The notes under the pieces are model-generated. The model was not told the DNA's origin and ran no database searches. It saw nothing but the letters and a program-made list of their open reading frames with translations. Below, one piece after another: positions 1-8,068 of a stretch of DNA of 64,000 nucleotides. Position 1 is the first letter of the stretch, and each line of letters begins with the position of its first letter. The stretch is taken from positions 1,176,001 to 1,240,000 of the forward strand of contig NZ_AP014583.1 in the NCBI RefSeq assembly GCF_000828715.1, written 5' to 3'. Source of the DNA: Winogradskyella sp. PG-2 (GTDB taxonomy: Bacteria > Bacteroidota > Bacteroidia > Flavobacteriales > Flavobacteriaceae). The translations under genes were made by a program, and so were the position numbers.

Positions 1-496
1 CCCCAGAAACAGTTATTCCCAATTTATTTGCTGTTTTTATAGCATCTAGACAACATTTAGCAGCACCATCTGAAATAGCCGGTGTTATACCTGTCCAATG
101 AAACCAATCAGCATCCATAAGCACATCTTACCAATCAACCATTGAAGGCTCGATCAATGAGAAAGCAGATCCTTCTCTTTCATAAATAACCTCACTAGGT
201 CTGTGGACAGCACCTTTCTCTAAAAAGTACTTCCCAATCATATTATCACCATAAACAACGTGTTCTGTACTTAACCAATGTTTACGTAAAAATTGCGTCG
301 CTGCTTTTCCGAGAGCATTATCTGGAAAACGAGTAATATGAGCAGCTTTCATACCTAAATAGGCACATGAAATACCAACATTTGCCTCACCTCCTCCGTA
401 AACTAATTCGAAAGATGATGCATGGGAAAATTTTTCATATCCAGGTGGAGATAAACGCATCATTACCTCGCCAAATGTGATTACTTTCTTAGGCAT
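1..496 (-). pseudogene. kdgK: 2-dehydro-3-deoxygluconokinase (PfkB family), nonsense-disrupted and cut by window edge
   Basis: PfkB-type sugar kinase fragment that would phosphorylate KDG, the end product of alginate or pectin breakdown, in the cytoplasm. The N-terminal 122 residues show ITFGEVMMRLSPP and the substrate/nucleotide loop GGGEANV (residues 34-40). An in-frame TAA at 128-130 then follows the residues MVDW, and translation in the same frame resumes with DVLMDADWFHWTGITPAIS, a stretch typical of KdgK. The stop therefore interrupts a continuous reading frame; the residue lost was probably Glu (GAA to TAA, inferred). The rest of the gene lies outside the window. It lies 5 bp downstream of the PL6 lyase remnant on the same strand, consistent with a former alginate operon. 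Without readthrough the product lacks most of the kinase fold and should be inactive. Confidence 0.85.
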
Positions 497-501
497 ATTT
501 T

Positions 502-2829
502 TTAATACATTAAAGTCATTACCAGATTTTCTTCGGTTTTAATTTGTCCTGAATTAACCAAAGTATTCTCAGATTCTATATTATTTTTTGCTCCCCATAA
601 AATAGAAACAAACTGCACTTTATTATTCTAAAAAGTGTTTTTTACAATATTCACATTAATGATTCCGTTATGATTTAAAAGTCTTTTATTTTTCTCTTTT
701 TCACCACAATTTGTAAATGTTGAATTTGTTACCAAAAGATTTCCGCCTATAGTAGATTCATCATAACCACCTCTATAATAATCCATGACATTTTCTTTTA
801 CATTGTTGAAATTACAGTTATTTATGGTCAAATATTCTGTATTGTAATCCCCTTTATCATTTTTTTCTTCAGATAATTCTATTCCATTTTCACAATCTGA
901 AATTGATGTGTTTTCAAAAGTGACGCGCTCAGCAAATGATTCTTTATAGGCTTTAAGTACATAATTAAAATCATTGATTTCAGAATTAGAAACTGTTAAC
1001 CCAAAATGATTGGACATATTTTCTTTTAAGTATACGAAGGCATAGTTAGATGTGTTTCCTTTTAAACTTAGATTGTTTACTGTTAATTTACCATAAGGTT
1101 GTAATGAGAATAATGGTGTATCTGCTTCACCTGAATATACAAGTTGCGCTTTTTCGTTTTCTTGAGATTGTATAGTAATTGTCTTATTAATTACTAAAGA
1201 TTCATTTAAAGTGTAAACCCCATTTGCTAGAGCAATGATGTCTCCATTGCTTGCTTAGTTAATCTTTGTTTGTAAATCCTCAGCTTTAGTTATAGCGTGT
1301 ATAATTGGCTCCTTTGCTTGTATTTCGTTTGAATACCATGTTGTACCATATTAAGATTTATCTAAGATACTTGGACTAGAAACATCTTTACCTGTTATAG
1401 CTCCAATACTTTTACTATCTTTTCTAGATACACCTAGTAAATCATTTTCAATGGTATTAAAATCGAGGCCATTATAGGCTTCAAAGTCATCGGGAATTCC
1501 TACAGGAATAAAAATATGATCTGACAATTCCCTAAGCTCTAATGATTCTTCAATGATACCTCCATCAAAATTATTAAAGGCTACACCTTGATTATTAATG
1601 ATATTATTTTTAAACGTAACTCCATCAGCTTTATCATTCTCTACAACAATCCTTTCCAGGCCTTTTTCATTATAAACAATATTGTTAGAAACAGTTGATC
1701 TAATAGCTCTTGCAGAACGGATTTCAGATTTTTGCAACACATCTGATTGCGCTTAGTTTTGTCCAACGCCAAATTGCCATGGTGAACTACAATTTACATA
1801 TGTGTTATAAGCCACAACAACATCTGTAACTTGGTTGTAACGATTTAATGGTGATTTTGGAATCCCATTCATGACTGCTAATGGGCTTCTAAATCTCTTC
1901 CCTTTTAATCCATAAAAATATTTGTTAACTACCCAATGTCCCGTATTGATAATTCTAATTCCGCCGTAGTTTTCGTTAACTCTATCTCCAATAAAATAGT
2001 TTCCATCTAAGGTTACATAGTTACCATGACGCGTTACTAATGAACCTTCACTTTTATAAAACACATTGTTTTTAAATACGTTGAAATTCGTTTTACTAGA
2101 AATGACCTCAACTTCACCATTACATTCTTCAAATAAATTATTGGCTATATAGGTGTGAATTGGTGACATCGATGTATAACTATCACCTAATTGAATCGTT
2201 TCTCCACTAGGGCCACCTTTTACTGGCCTAGGTCCAAAATGATTATTCACAATTTTATGGTAATTATTAATGCTTTCTATACCTGCAATACTTACTCTTA
2301 CCGTTGGTCCTCTATTAGTTTTTCCTGCAATATATGAATTGCTTAGCTCATTATGCCTACCCCAAAATAAAACCCACAAATCACTTTTGTCTCGTTTTGG
2401 TTTATTGAAATCTTCGATCACACAATTGGTAACCTTACAATTATTTGATATTTCATCTGGAGCTTCTTTATGCCCTATTTTAAAATCAATAACTGCATTT
2501 GATGGTGAGAATCCGTTTTTAAAATGTAAACCTTCAACCACTAAATATTCACCTCCAAATTTCAAATATGATTGCCCTTTTATACTCACTTTACCTGCTG
2601 TCTCTGCTCTTAAGGTAACAGGGTTTTCTTTAGTCCCGTTACCCCTAAACTTTATTTCAACATCTTTCCATACTCCATTAGCTAAAACAATTTCATCACC
2701 AGCTTTACTATTTTTTACAGCTTCATTGAGCTCATCGATATTAGAAACATTAACTTGGTTTGTAGTAATGTTTGTTTTACAAGCTACAAAAAGCAGAATA
2801 ACACTAAAATATAAAAGATTTGTTTTCAT
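502..2829 (-). pseudogene. PL6-family polysaccharide lyase (alginate lyase-like) lipoprotein with four in-frame stops
   Basis: A 776-codon reading frame encoding a secreted two-domain right-handed beta-helix lyase. It starts with a lipoprotein signal (lipobox Cys at residue 17, LLFVAC). The first half reads as a PL6/chondroitinase-B-type lyase (GLHFKNG, GETIQLG, NLFEECNGEVEVIS, VTRHGNYVTLDGNYF, SPWQFGVG). The second half begins at ASNGDIIALANGVYTL and looks like a second beta-helix module ending in LMY. Four premature stops interrupt it, all in the same frame: TAA 1753-1755, TAA 1351-1353, TAA 1255-1257 and TAG 628-630. No frameshift is present over 2.3 kb. The first stop still leaves 358 residues, nearly the whole first domain, so a truncated but secreted catalytic domain is conceivable. 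PL6 assignment is from recognised family motifs; alginate as substrate is inferred from the family and the adjacent kdgK. Confidence 0.85.
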
Positions 2830-2932
2830 AATTTTTATTTTAGTGATTATTTAATATTCTTCAATTTTAATATTCGGAAAAAAGCTCAAGTTATACTAAT
2901 CTTGCATAACACAGATGTAGGTTACAAAACGA

Positions 2933-2956
2933 ATTGGTTTACCTGATTGGTTTACC
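2933..2956. promoter_or_regulatory. Direct repeat ATTGGTTTACC x2, candidate GntR/FadR-type operator upstream of the lyase
   Basis: Two exact 11-bp copies of ATTGGTTTACC at 2933-2943 and 2946-2956, separated by TG (13-bp period). They lie about 105 bp upstream of the PL6 start codon. The half-site TTGGTNNACC resembles operators of uronate-responsive FadR-subfamily GntR regulators (ExuR/UxuR consensus ATTGGTATACCAAT), which fits control of an alginate locus. The rest of 2830-3019 is AT-rich with a weak -7-like TAACTTGA on the minus strand and nothing else I recognise. Confidence 0.45.
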
Positions 2957-3019
2957 ATATATATAAAAGTATTTTGTATCAAAAAAGTTAAATCGGAAGA
3001 ATTCTATATTTTATCCAAT

Positions 3020-3053
3020 AAAAACAGCCCAATCTTTCAATTGGGCTATTTTT
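3020..3053 (-). terminator. Bidirectional-looking intrinsic terminator downstream of tRNA-Leu
   Basis: Perfect 8-bp stem AGCCCAAT (3026-3033) / ATTGGGCT (3040-3047) with a 6-nt loop, flanked by an A-run (3020-3024) and a T-run (3049-3053). It sits just 3' of the minus-strand tRNA gene, and the flanking A and T tracts would let it work in either direction. Confidence 0.75.
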
Positions 3054-3058
3054 ACATG

Positions 3059-3140
3059 TACTCAAGGTGGGAATCGAACCCACACGTCTTACGACATTGG
3101 ATTTTGAATCCAACGTGTCTACCAATTCCACCACTTGAGC
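3059..3140 (-). tRNA. tRNA-Leu (anticodon CAA)
   Basis: Reading the minus strand, the gene starts GCTCAAG at 3140. It shows an anticodon stem TTGGA/TCCAA around the loop TTCAAAA, giving anticodon CAA, then a short variable arm and the T arm GTGGGTTCGATTCCCAC. The acceptor pairs GCTCAAG with CTTGAGT (terminal G-U) and the discriminator base is A. The length of about 82 nt fits a class II tRNA with a variable arm. CCA is not encoded at the 3' end. It decodes UUG leucine codons. Confidence 0.93.
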
Positions 3141-3154
3141 GATTTGTTGGACTG

Positions 3155-3184
3155 CAAAAATAGAAATAATTTCTCTCCAAACAA
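3155..3184 (-). promoter_or_regulatory. Flavobacterial promoter of tRNA-Leu (TTG-N19-TATTTTTG)
   Basis: On the minus strand TATTTTTG (3155-3162) matches the Bacteroidota -7 consensus TAnnTTTG. A TTG at 3182-3184 gives a 19-nt spacer, in the usual 17-23 range. The predicted start lies about 8 nt before the mature tRNA. Confidence 0.6.
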
Positions 3185-3228
3185 CTAAAAATACAAGGTT
3201 ATATACTTTATCGAGTAAATAATTTCCC

Positions 3229-3236
3229 TAAATTTG
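3229..3236 (+). promoter_or_regulatory. -7 box TAAATTTG of prs
   Basis: TAAATTTG matches TAnnTTTG and lies 46 bp before the prs ATG. No clear TTG -33 element is visible at the proper spacing, so this rests on the -7 box alone. Confidence 0.5.
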
Positions 3237-3282
3237 GGCATTGCTAAAAACTCAACTAACAACTCTTTAATCTCTTAACAAA

Positions 3283-4224
3283 ATGCCCAACAAGACTACA
3301 GAAGCTAAAATTTTTACTTGTACCCAAAGCCAGCATTTAGCCGAACAAATCGCAAAAGCGTACGGAGTAAAATTAGGTAACGTCATTACATCGACTTATA
3401 GTGATGGAGAATTTCAGCCTTCTTATGAAGAATCAATAAGAGGAACACGAATTTTTATTATTGGATCTACTAATCCAGGCCCTCAAAATCTAATGGAGAT
3501 GCTTTTAATGATTGACGCGGCTAAACGTGCATCCGCTAGACATATTACAGCCGTTATGCCTTATTTTGGCTGGGCTAGACAAGATAGAAAAGATAAGCCT
3601 AGAGTCCCAATTGCTGCAAAGTTAGTAGCAAAAATGTTAGAGGCTGCAGGAGCAACTCGTATTATTACAATGGATTTACATGCAGATCAAATTCAAGGGT
3701 TCTTTGAAAAACCTGTTGACCACTTATTTGCTTCCACTATATTCTTGCCTTATTTAAAAAGCTTAAATCTTGATAACCTTACAGTAGCTTCACCAGATAT
3801 GGGTGGTTCTAAACGAGCTTATGCCTATTCTAAAGCTCTAAAAAGTGATGTTGTAATTTGTTATAAACAACGAGCAAAAGCTAATGTGATTTCTCATATG
3901 GAATTAATTGGTGATGTTACAGGTAAAAATGTTGTTCTTGTAGACGATATGGTTGATACTGCTGGTACTTTAACTAAAGCAGCAGATTTAATGATGGAAC
4001 GTGGTGCAAAAAGTGTAAGAGCTATCTGTACACACCCTATTTTATCTGGCAGTGCCTATGACCGTTTAGAAAGCTCTAAACTTGAAGAATTAATTGTAAC
4101 CAATTCAATTCCTTTAAGACAAGAGAGCAAAAAATTAAGAGTTATAAGCTGCGCAGATTTATTTGCCGAAGTTATGTGTAACGTTCATCACAATCAGTCA
4201 ATTAGTAATAAATTTGTGATGTAA
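3283..4224 (+). CDS. prs: Ribose-phosphate pyrophosphokinase
   Basis: Makes PRPP from ribose 5-phosphate and ATP in the cytoplasm for purine, pyrimidine, NAD, His and Trp synthesis. The 313-residue protein has the usual length. It carries the flexible catalytic segment PYFGWARQDRKDKPR (residues about 93-107), the metal-binding DLHADQIQGFF, and the PRPP-binding loop VVLVDDMVDTAGTL (about 217-230). The start is the ATG at 3283, preceded by a -7 promoter box. It is followed by rplY under its own promoter, an arrangement common in Flavobacteriaceae. The gene is intact, with no unusual residues seen. Confidence 0.98.
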   Translation: MPNKTTEAKIFTCTQSQHLAEQIAKAYGVKLGNVITSTYSDGEFQPSYEESIRGTRIFIIGSTNPGPQNLMEMLLMIDAAKRASARHITAVMPYFGWARQDRKDKPRVPIAAKLVAKMLEAAGATRIITMDLHADQIQGFFEKPVDHLFASTIFLPYLKSLNLDNLTVASPDMGGSKRAYAYSKALKSDVVICYKQRAKANVISHMELIGDVTGKNVVLVDDMVDTAGTLTKAADLMMERGAKSVRAICTHPILSGSAYDRLESSKLEELIVTNSIPLRQESKKLRVISCADLFAEVMCNVHHNQSISNKFVM

Positions 4225-4347
4225 TTCAGTTGAATCTGACTTTGATTTATATCACTTTTTTATAGTCTAATAACTTATTTAACTCTTCGTAAGTCTTGTC
4301 ACAATAAAAAAGAGCAAGAAAACCCTAGTATTTCCATATAATATTTC

Positions 4348-4373
4348 TAAATTTGCAACCCTCAAAATGAGGG
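4348..4373 (+). promoter_or_regulatory. rplY promoter -7 box TAAATTTG and leader hairpin
   Basis: TAAATTTG at 4348-4355 matches the flavobacterial -7 box. Just downstream, within the first bases of the predicted transcript, CCCTC (4359-4363) and GAGGG (4369-4373) form a 5-bp hairpin with loop AAAAT. Its position in the leader of a ribosomal-protein gene suggests a role in mRNA stability or autogenous control, which is inference only. Confidence 0.5.
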
Positions 4374-4404
4374 AATTAAAATTTATTAAATAAACATTTC
4401 AAAA

Positions 4405-5055
4405 ATGAAATCAATTACAATTAACGGATCTCAAAGAGAAAGCGTAGGCAAAAAGTCAACTAAAGCCTTACGTAATGCTGGTCAGGTTCCTTGCGTTATA
4501 TACGGAGGAGACAAGCCATTGCATTTCTCAGCACCAGAATTGGCATTCTCAAAACTCGTATATACAGCTAGCGCGCATACAGTTGTGATTACCCTAGATA
4601 ATGGCGAAAAGTACAATGCTATAATGCAAGATATTCAGTTTCACCCAGTAACTGACAGAATTCTACATATAGATTTCTATCAGATTTTTGACAATAAAGC
4701 AATTACTATGGAAATTCCTGTACAACTTACAGGTTCATCTGCAGGTGTTTTAAATGGTGGTACTTTAAGAAGACCTTACCGTAAGCTTAGAGTTAAAGCA
4801 ATTCCATCTAAACTTCCAGATGCTATAGAAATTGACATTACCCCATTAAAAATTGGCAGTAAGCTTTATATTACTGAATTAGAGAACGAAGATTATACGT
4901 TCTTACATCCAGAAAATACAGTTGTTTGTCAAGTGAGACGTAGTAGATTAGCTATTGTTGATGAAGAAGAGGAAGAAGAAGGTGAAGAAACTGCTGAGGG
5001 AGCTACTGCAGAAGGTGGAGCAGATTCACCAGCAGCTGAAGGAGCACAAGAATAG
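4405..5055 (+). CDS. rplY: 50S ribosomal protein L25/general stress protein Ctc
   Basis: Binds 5S rRNA in the large ribosomal subunit. The 216-residue protein is the long Ctc (TL5) form. The N-terminal L25 domain ([27 protein letters not shown]) is followed by the C-terminal beta domain (about residues 95-185) and a strongly acidic Glu/Ala-rich tail (about 190-216), typical of Bacteroidota. The ATG at 4405 follows a leader with its own -7 box. A strong intrinsic terminator lies right after the gene, so rplY appears to be transcribed largely alone. Confidence 0.96.
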   Translation: MKSITINGSQRESVGKKSTKALRNAGQVPCVIYGGDKPLHFSAPELAFSKLVYTASAHTVVITLDNGEKYNAIMQDIQFHPVTDRILHIDFYQIFDNKAITMEIPVQLTGSSAGVLNGGTLRRPYRKLRVKAIPSKLPDAIEIDITPLKIGSKLYITELENEDYTFLHPENTVVCQVRRSRLAIVDEEEEEEGEETAEGATAEGGADSPAAEGAQE

Positions 5056-5077
5056 ATTAAAACTATTTCAAATATTT

Positions 5078-5107
5078 AAAAAGCATTCTTTTACAGAATG
5101 CTTTTTT
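5078..5107 (+). terminator. Intrinsic terminator after rplY
   Basis: 11-bp perfect stem AAAAAGCATTC (5078-5088) / GAATGCTTTTT (5096-5106) with a 7-nt loop and a T run. A frame open from 5098 would begin inside this hairpin, which argues that pth starts further downstream. Confidence 0.85.
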
Positions 5108-5130
5108 TATTTTTACAAAAACGTTATATA

Positions 5131-5763
5131 ATGTGGAAGCTTTTTAAAAAGTGGCTTGGTTTTGGTAATAAAATTGAAAATGAAGAAACAGACATCATGA
5201 AGAAATTCTTAATCGTTGGTTTAGGAAACATTGGTGAAAAATATGCCAATACTAGACATAATATTGGTTTTAAAATTTTAGATCATCTGATTAAAAATGA
5301 AGAAGCAGCTTTTGAAACCTTAAAACTTGGTGATATCACTAGATTAAAAATTAAAGGACGCACGCTAATCCTTTTAAAACCTAGTACTTATATGAACCTA
5401 AGTGGTAAGGCTCTAAAATATTGGTTAGACAAAGAAAAGATTCCATTAGAGAATTTATTAGTGATTACCGACGATCTCAATCTACCTTTCGGGTCACTTC
5501 GTATAAAAACCAAAGGAAGTGATGGTGGTCATAACGGTTTAAAAGACATTCAAGATAAATTACAAACTATAAAATATAACCGTTTCAGATTCGGTATTAG
5601 TGATACTTTCAGTAAAGGGAGACAAGTAGATTATGTACTTGGAGAATGGAGTGATGATGAAAATACAAAATTAGATGAACGCTTAAAAGTAGCTTCTGAT
5701 GTTATTAAATCTTTTGCATTAGCTGGTGTAAATAATACAATGAATCAATATAACGGGAAATAA
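5131..5763 (+). CDS. pth: Peptidyl-tRNA hydrolase
   Basis: Releases tRNA from peptidyl-tRNA dropped by stalled ribosomes; cytoplasmic. The conserved core starts at the second Met (KKFLIVGLGNIG). It includes the TRHNIGF motif with the catalytic His at about residue 43, KPSTYMNLSGKAL, and DDLNLPFG. The chosen ATG 5131 adds a 22-residue Lys/Trp-rich leader (MWKLFKKWLGFGNK) before the core, as in many flavobacterial homologues. ATG 5197 would give the minimal 188-residue enzyme and cannot be excluded. The frame is open back to 5098, but that start lies within the rplY terminator. ribF follows 20 bp downstream. Confidence 0.95.
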   Translation: MWKLFKKWLGFGNKIENEETDIMKKFLIVGLGNIGEKYANTRHNIGFKILDHLIKNEEAAFETLKLGDITRLKIKGRTLILLKPSTYMNLSGKALKYWLDKEKIPLENLLVITDDLNLPFGSLRIKTKGSDGGHNGLKDIQDKLQTIKYNRFRFGISDTFSKGRQVDYVLGEWSDDENTKLDERLKVASDVIKSFALAGVNNTMNQYNGK

Positions 5764-5783
5764 CAAAATACAAGATTTAAACT

Positions 5784-6680
5784 TTGGGTAAAGTAATAAC
5801 TATAGGAACATTTGATGGTGTACATATTGGTCACCAAAAAATATTGAGTCAAGTTGTTAAATTGGCTAAACAACAGAATTATATTCCAGTAGTTTTAACC
5901 TTATTTCCGCACCCCAGAATGGTACTTCAACAAGACGATTCTATTAAATTACTACATACTATAGACGAGCGCATTCTAGTACTAAAATCGTTAGGCATAG
6001 AAGACGTTATTGTAAAAGAATTTACCCAAGAGTTTGCCAACCTCTCTGCCAAAGATTATGTGAAGAATATCTTGGTTGACGAATTAAACACCAAGCAAAT
6101 CGTTATTGGCTATGATCATCACTTCGGCAAAAATAGAAGTGCTAACATAAAGGACTTAAAAACATTTGCGGACTTATACGATTTTGAGGTTGAAGAAATC
6201 TCTGCTCAAGATATCGAAGACGTAACAGTTAGTTCTACTAAAATTAGAACTGCTTTAAATAATGGAGAAGTCGCTTTAGCCAATTCATTTTTGGGCTATA
6301 ATTATTTTATTACAGGATCCGTAGTTAAAGGAAAAGGGCTTGGAAGAACTATTGACTTTCCAACAGCTAACATTCACATTAAAGAAACATATAAATTAGT
6401 ACCTAGTGACGGAGTTTATACTATAAAATCTCAAATTAAAAACAGAGCTATTTACGGTATGATGAATATAGGGACTAATCCTACAGTAGATGGAAAAACA
6501 AAATCTATTGAGGTACATTTCTTTGATTTTGATGAGGATATCTATAATTCAGAATTCAAAATTGAATTTCTAAAACGTCTTAGAAGTGAGCAAAAATTCA
6601 AAAGTCTTGAAGTCCTCAAGGCTCAACTTCAAAAAGATAAAGTGAATGCTTTAAATTACATCAACTCATTGGATGCATAA
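5784..6680 (+). CDS. ribF: Bifunctional riboflavin kinase/FAD synthetase
   Basis: Converts riboflavin to FMN and then FAD. The N-terminal nucleotidyltransferase domain has GTFDGVHIGHQ (HxGH, residues about 8-18). The C-terminal riboflavin kinase domain has GKGLGRTIDFPTANI (about 190-204). Length 298 is normal for the family. The frame begins with a TTG at 5784 (Leu-Gly-Lys-Val in the code); no upstream ATG is in frame after the pth stop, so TTG is the start. It overlaps the next gene by 8 bp, implying translational coupling. Confidence 0.96.
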   Translation: MGKVITIGTFDGVHIGHQKILSQVVKLAKQQNYIPVVLTLFPHPRMVLQQDDSIKLLHTIDERILVLKSLGIEDVIVKEFTQEFANLSAKDYVKNILVDELNTKQIVIGYDHHFGKNRSANIKDLKTFADLYDFEVEEISAQDIEDVTVSSTKIRTALNNGEVALANSFLGYNYFITGSVVKGKGLGRTIDFPTANIHIKETYKLVPSDGVYTIKSQIKNRAIYGMMNIGTNPTVDGKTKSIEVHFFDFDEDIYNSEFKIEFLKRLRSEQKFKSLEVLKAQLQKDKVNALNYINSLDA

Positions 6681-7980
6681 ATTTCTTTTTAAACATATTG
6701 ACAATTCAGGACTAATCGTTTTTAGAATCCTCTTTGGTTTATTATGTTTTTTAGAATCTATAGGTGCTGTATTTACAGGATGGGTTAGACGAACACTTAT
6801 AGAACCAGAATTCACATTCTCATTTATAGGTTTTGAATGGCTACAACCATTACCAGGAAATTGGATGTATGTCTATTACATTGTTATGGGTGTTTTTAGT
6901 TTATTCATTATGGTTGGTTATAAATATAGATTTAGCATGTTTATGTTTGCCATGATGTGGGCAGCGACCTATCTCATGCAAAAATCGTCCTATAACAATC
7001 ATTACTATTTACTAATGGTACTAAGTTTTTTAATGGTCTTTTTACCTGCAAATCGCTATGCTTCATTAGACGTAAAATTTAATCCTTCTCTAAAACGTAT
7101 CTCTATGCCAAGTTGGTGTAAATGGGCTTTTGTATTACAATTGTTTATCCTTTACACTTATGCATCTATAGCAAAAATTTATCCTGATTGGTTAGATACA
7201 ACTGTTATCGCTTTACTCATGAAAGGGAAGGCTAGTTATCCATTAATTGGTGAGCTTCTTCAACAAAAGACAACACATTATTTTATAGCTTATGGAGGTA
7301 TTTTATTTGATGGTCTTATAATTCCTTTACTACTGTTTAAGAAAACACGTAAATATGCTTTTTTTGCTTCCATTTTCTTTCATTTGTTTAACTCAATAGT
7401 TTTTCAGATTGGTATTTTCCCTTATTTGTCTTTGGCATTTAGCCTATTCTTTTTTGAACCTAAAATAATTCAAACCATATTCCTAAAGAAAAAAGAGTTT
7501 TACAATTCGGACAAGATTAATATCCCAAAATATAGTGCTGTTTTAGTTAGTCTTTTTACTCTTTATTTTTTAGTTCATATAGCTCTTCCATTACGTCATC
7601 ACTTTTTTGAAGATAATGTGCTATGGACCGAAGAAGGTCACAGATTGTCATGGAGAATGATGCTTCGTACTAAATCCGGAAACGTTAAGTATTCCGTTAT
7701 TGATAAGGAAACTAATAATGCCGTTACTATTAAACTCAGTAATTATCTAACTAAAAAACAGCGACGTGGAGCCAGTTCTAAACCAGATGTGATATGGCAG
7801 TTTGCCCAACACCTCAAACAAGATTTTGCAAAGAAAGGTAAGTCCGTTGAAGTATACGTAAGAGCATATGTTAGTGTTAATGGAAAGCCTTCAAAACAAC
7901 TCATAGATCCAAAAGTTGATCTAGCCAATGAAGAATGGTATCATTTTAAACATCACGATTGGATATTGCCTTCAAAATAG
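6673..7980 (+). CDS. HTTM domain-containing membrane protein
   Basis: A 435-residue multi-spanning membrane protein with an N-terminal HTTM (horizontally transferred transmembrane, vitamin K-dependent carboxylase-like) domain: residues about 8-290 contain at least six hydrophobic segments. The C-terminal part (about 310-435) is soluble, with conserved WTEEGHRLSWRMMLR and YVRAYVSVNGKPSKQLIDP. This matches the gamma-carboxylase-like membrane family common in flavobacteria, whose bacterial function is unknown. The start overlaps the end of ribF by 8 bp, so the two are probably co-transcribed. No lesion is seen. Confidence 0.85.
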   Translation: MHKFLFKHIDNSGLIVFRILFGLLCFLESIGAVFTGWVRRTLIEPEFTFSFIGFEWLQPLPGNWMYVYYIVMGVFSLFIMVGYKYRFSMFMFAMMWAATYLMQKSSYNNHYYLLMVLSFLMVFLPANRYASLDVKFNPSLKRISMPSWCKWAFVLQLFILYTYASIAKIYPDWLDTTVIALLMKGKASYPLIGELLQQKTTHYFIAYGGILFDGLIIPLLLFKKTRKYAFFASIFFHLFNSIVFQIGIFPYLSLAFSLFFFEPKIIQTIFLKKKEFYNSDKINIPKYSAVLVSLFTLYFLVHIALPLRHHFFEDNVLWTEEGHRLSWRMMLRTKSGNVKYSVIDKETNNAVTIKLSNYLTKKQRRGASSKPDVIWQFAQHLKQDFAKKGKSVEVYVRAYVSVNGKPSKQLIDPKVDLANEEWYHFKHHDWILPSK

Positions 7981-8014
7981 CCTGCTTTTTGTTTTTATCT
8001 GGTTAAATTCTTTT

Positions 8015-8022
8015 TACTTTTG
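8015..8022 (+). promoter_or_regulatory. serS promoter -7 box TACTTTTG
   Basis: TACTTTTG fits TAnnTTTG. A TTG at 7989-7991 gives a 23-nt spacer, at the long end of the flavobacterial range. The box lies 46 bp before the serS ATG. Confidence 0.55.
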
Positions 8023-8068
8023 TTCCCTGTTTTTATTACGCTTTTAGCGTAAATCCAAATTCATAGAT

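Noticed and set aside
2270..2854. 194-codon open frame on the plus strand over the PL6 remnant
   Set aside because: Antisense shadow of the lyase frame; no promoter or ribosome-binding site, and the minus frame carries recognisable PL6 motifs.
5098..5130. Longer N terminus of pth from 5098
   Set aside because: Begins inside the rplY terminator stem; starts at 5131 or 5197 are more plausible.
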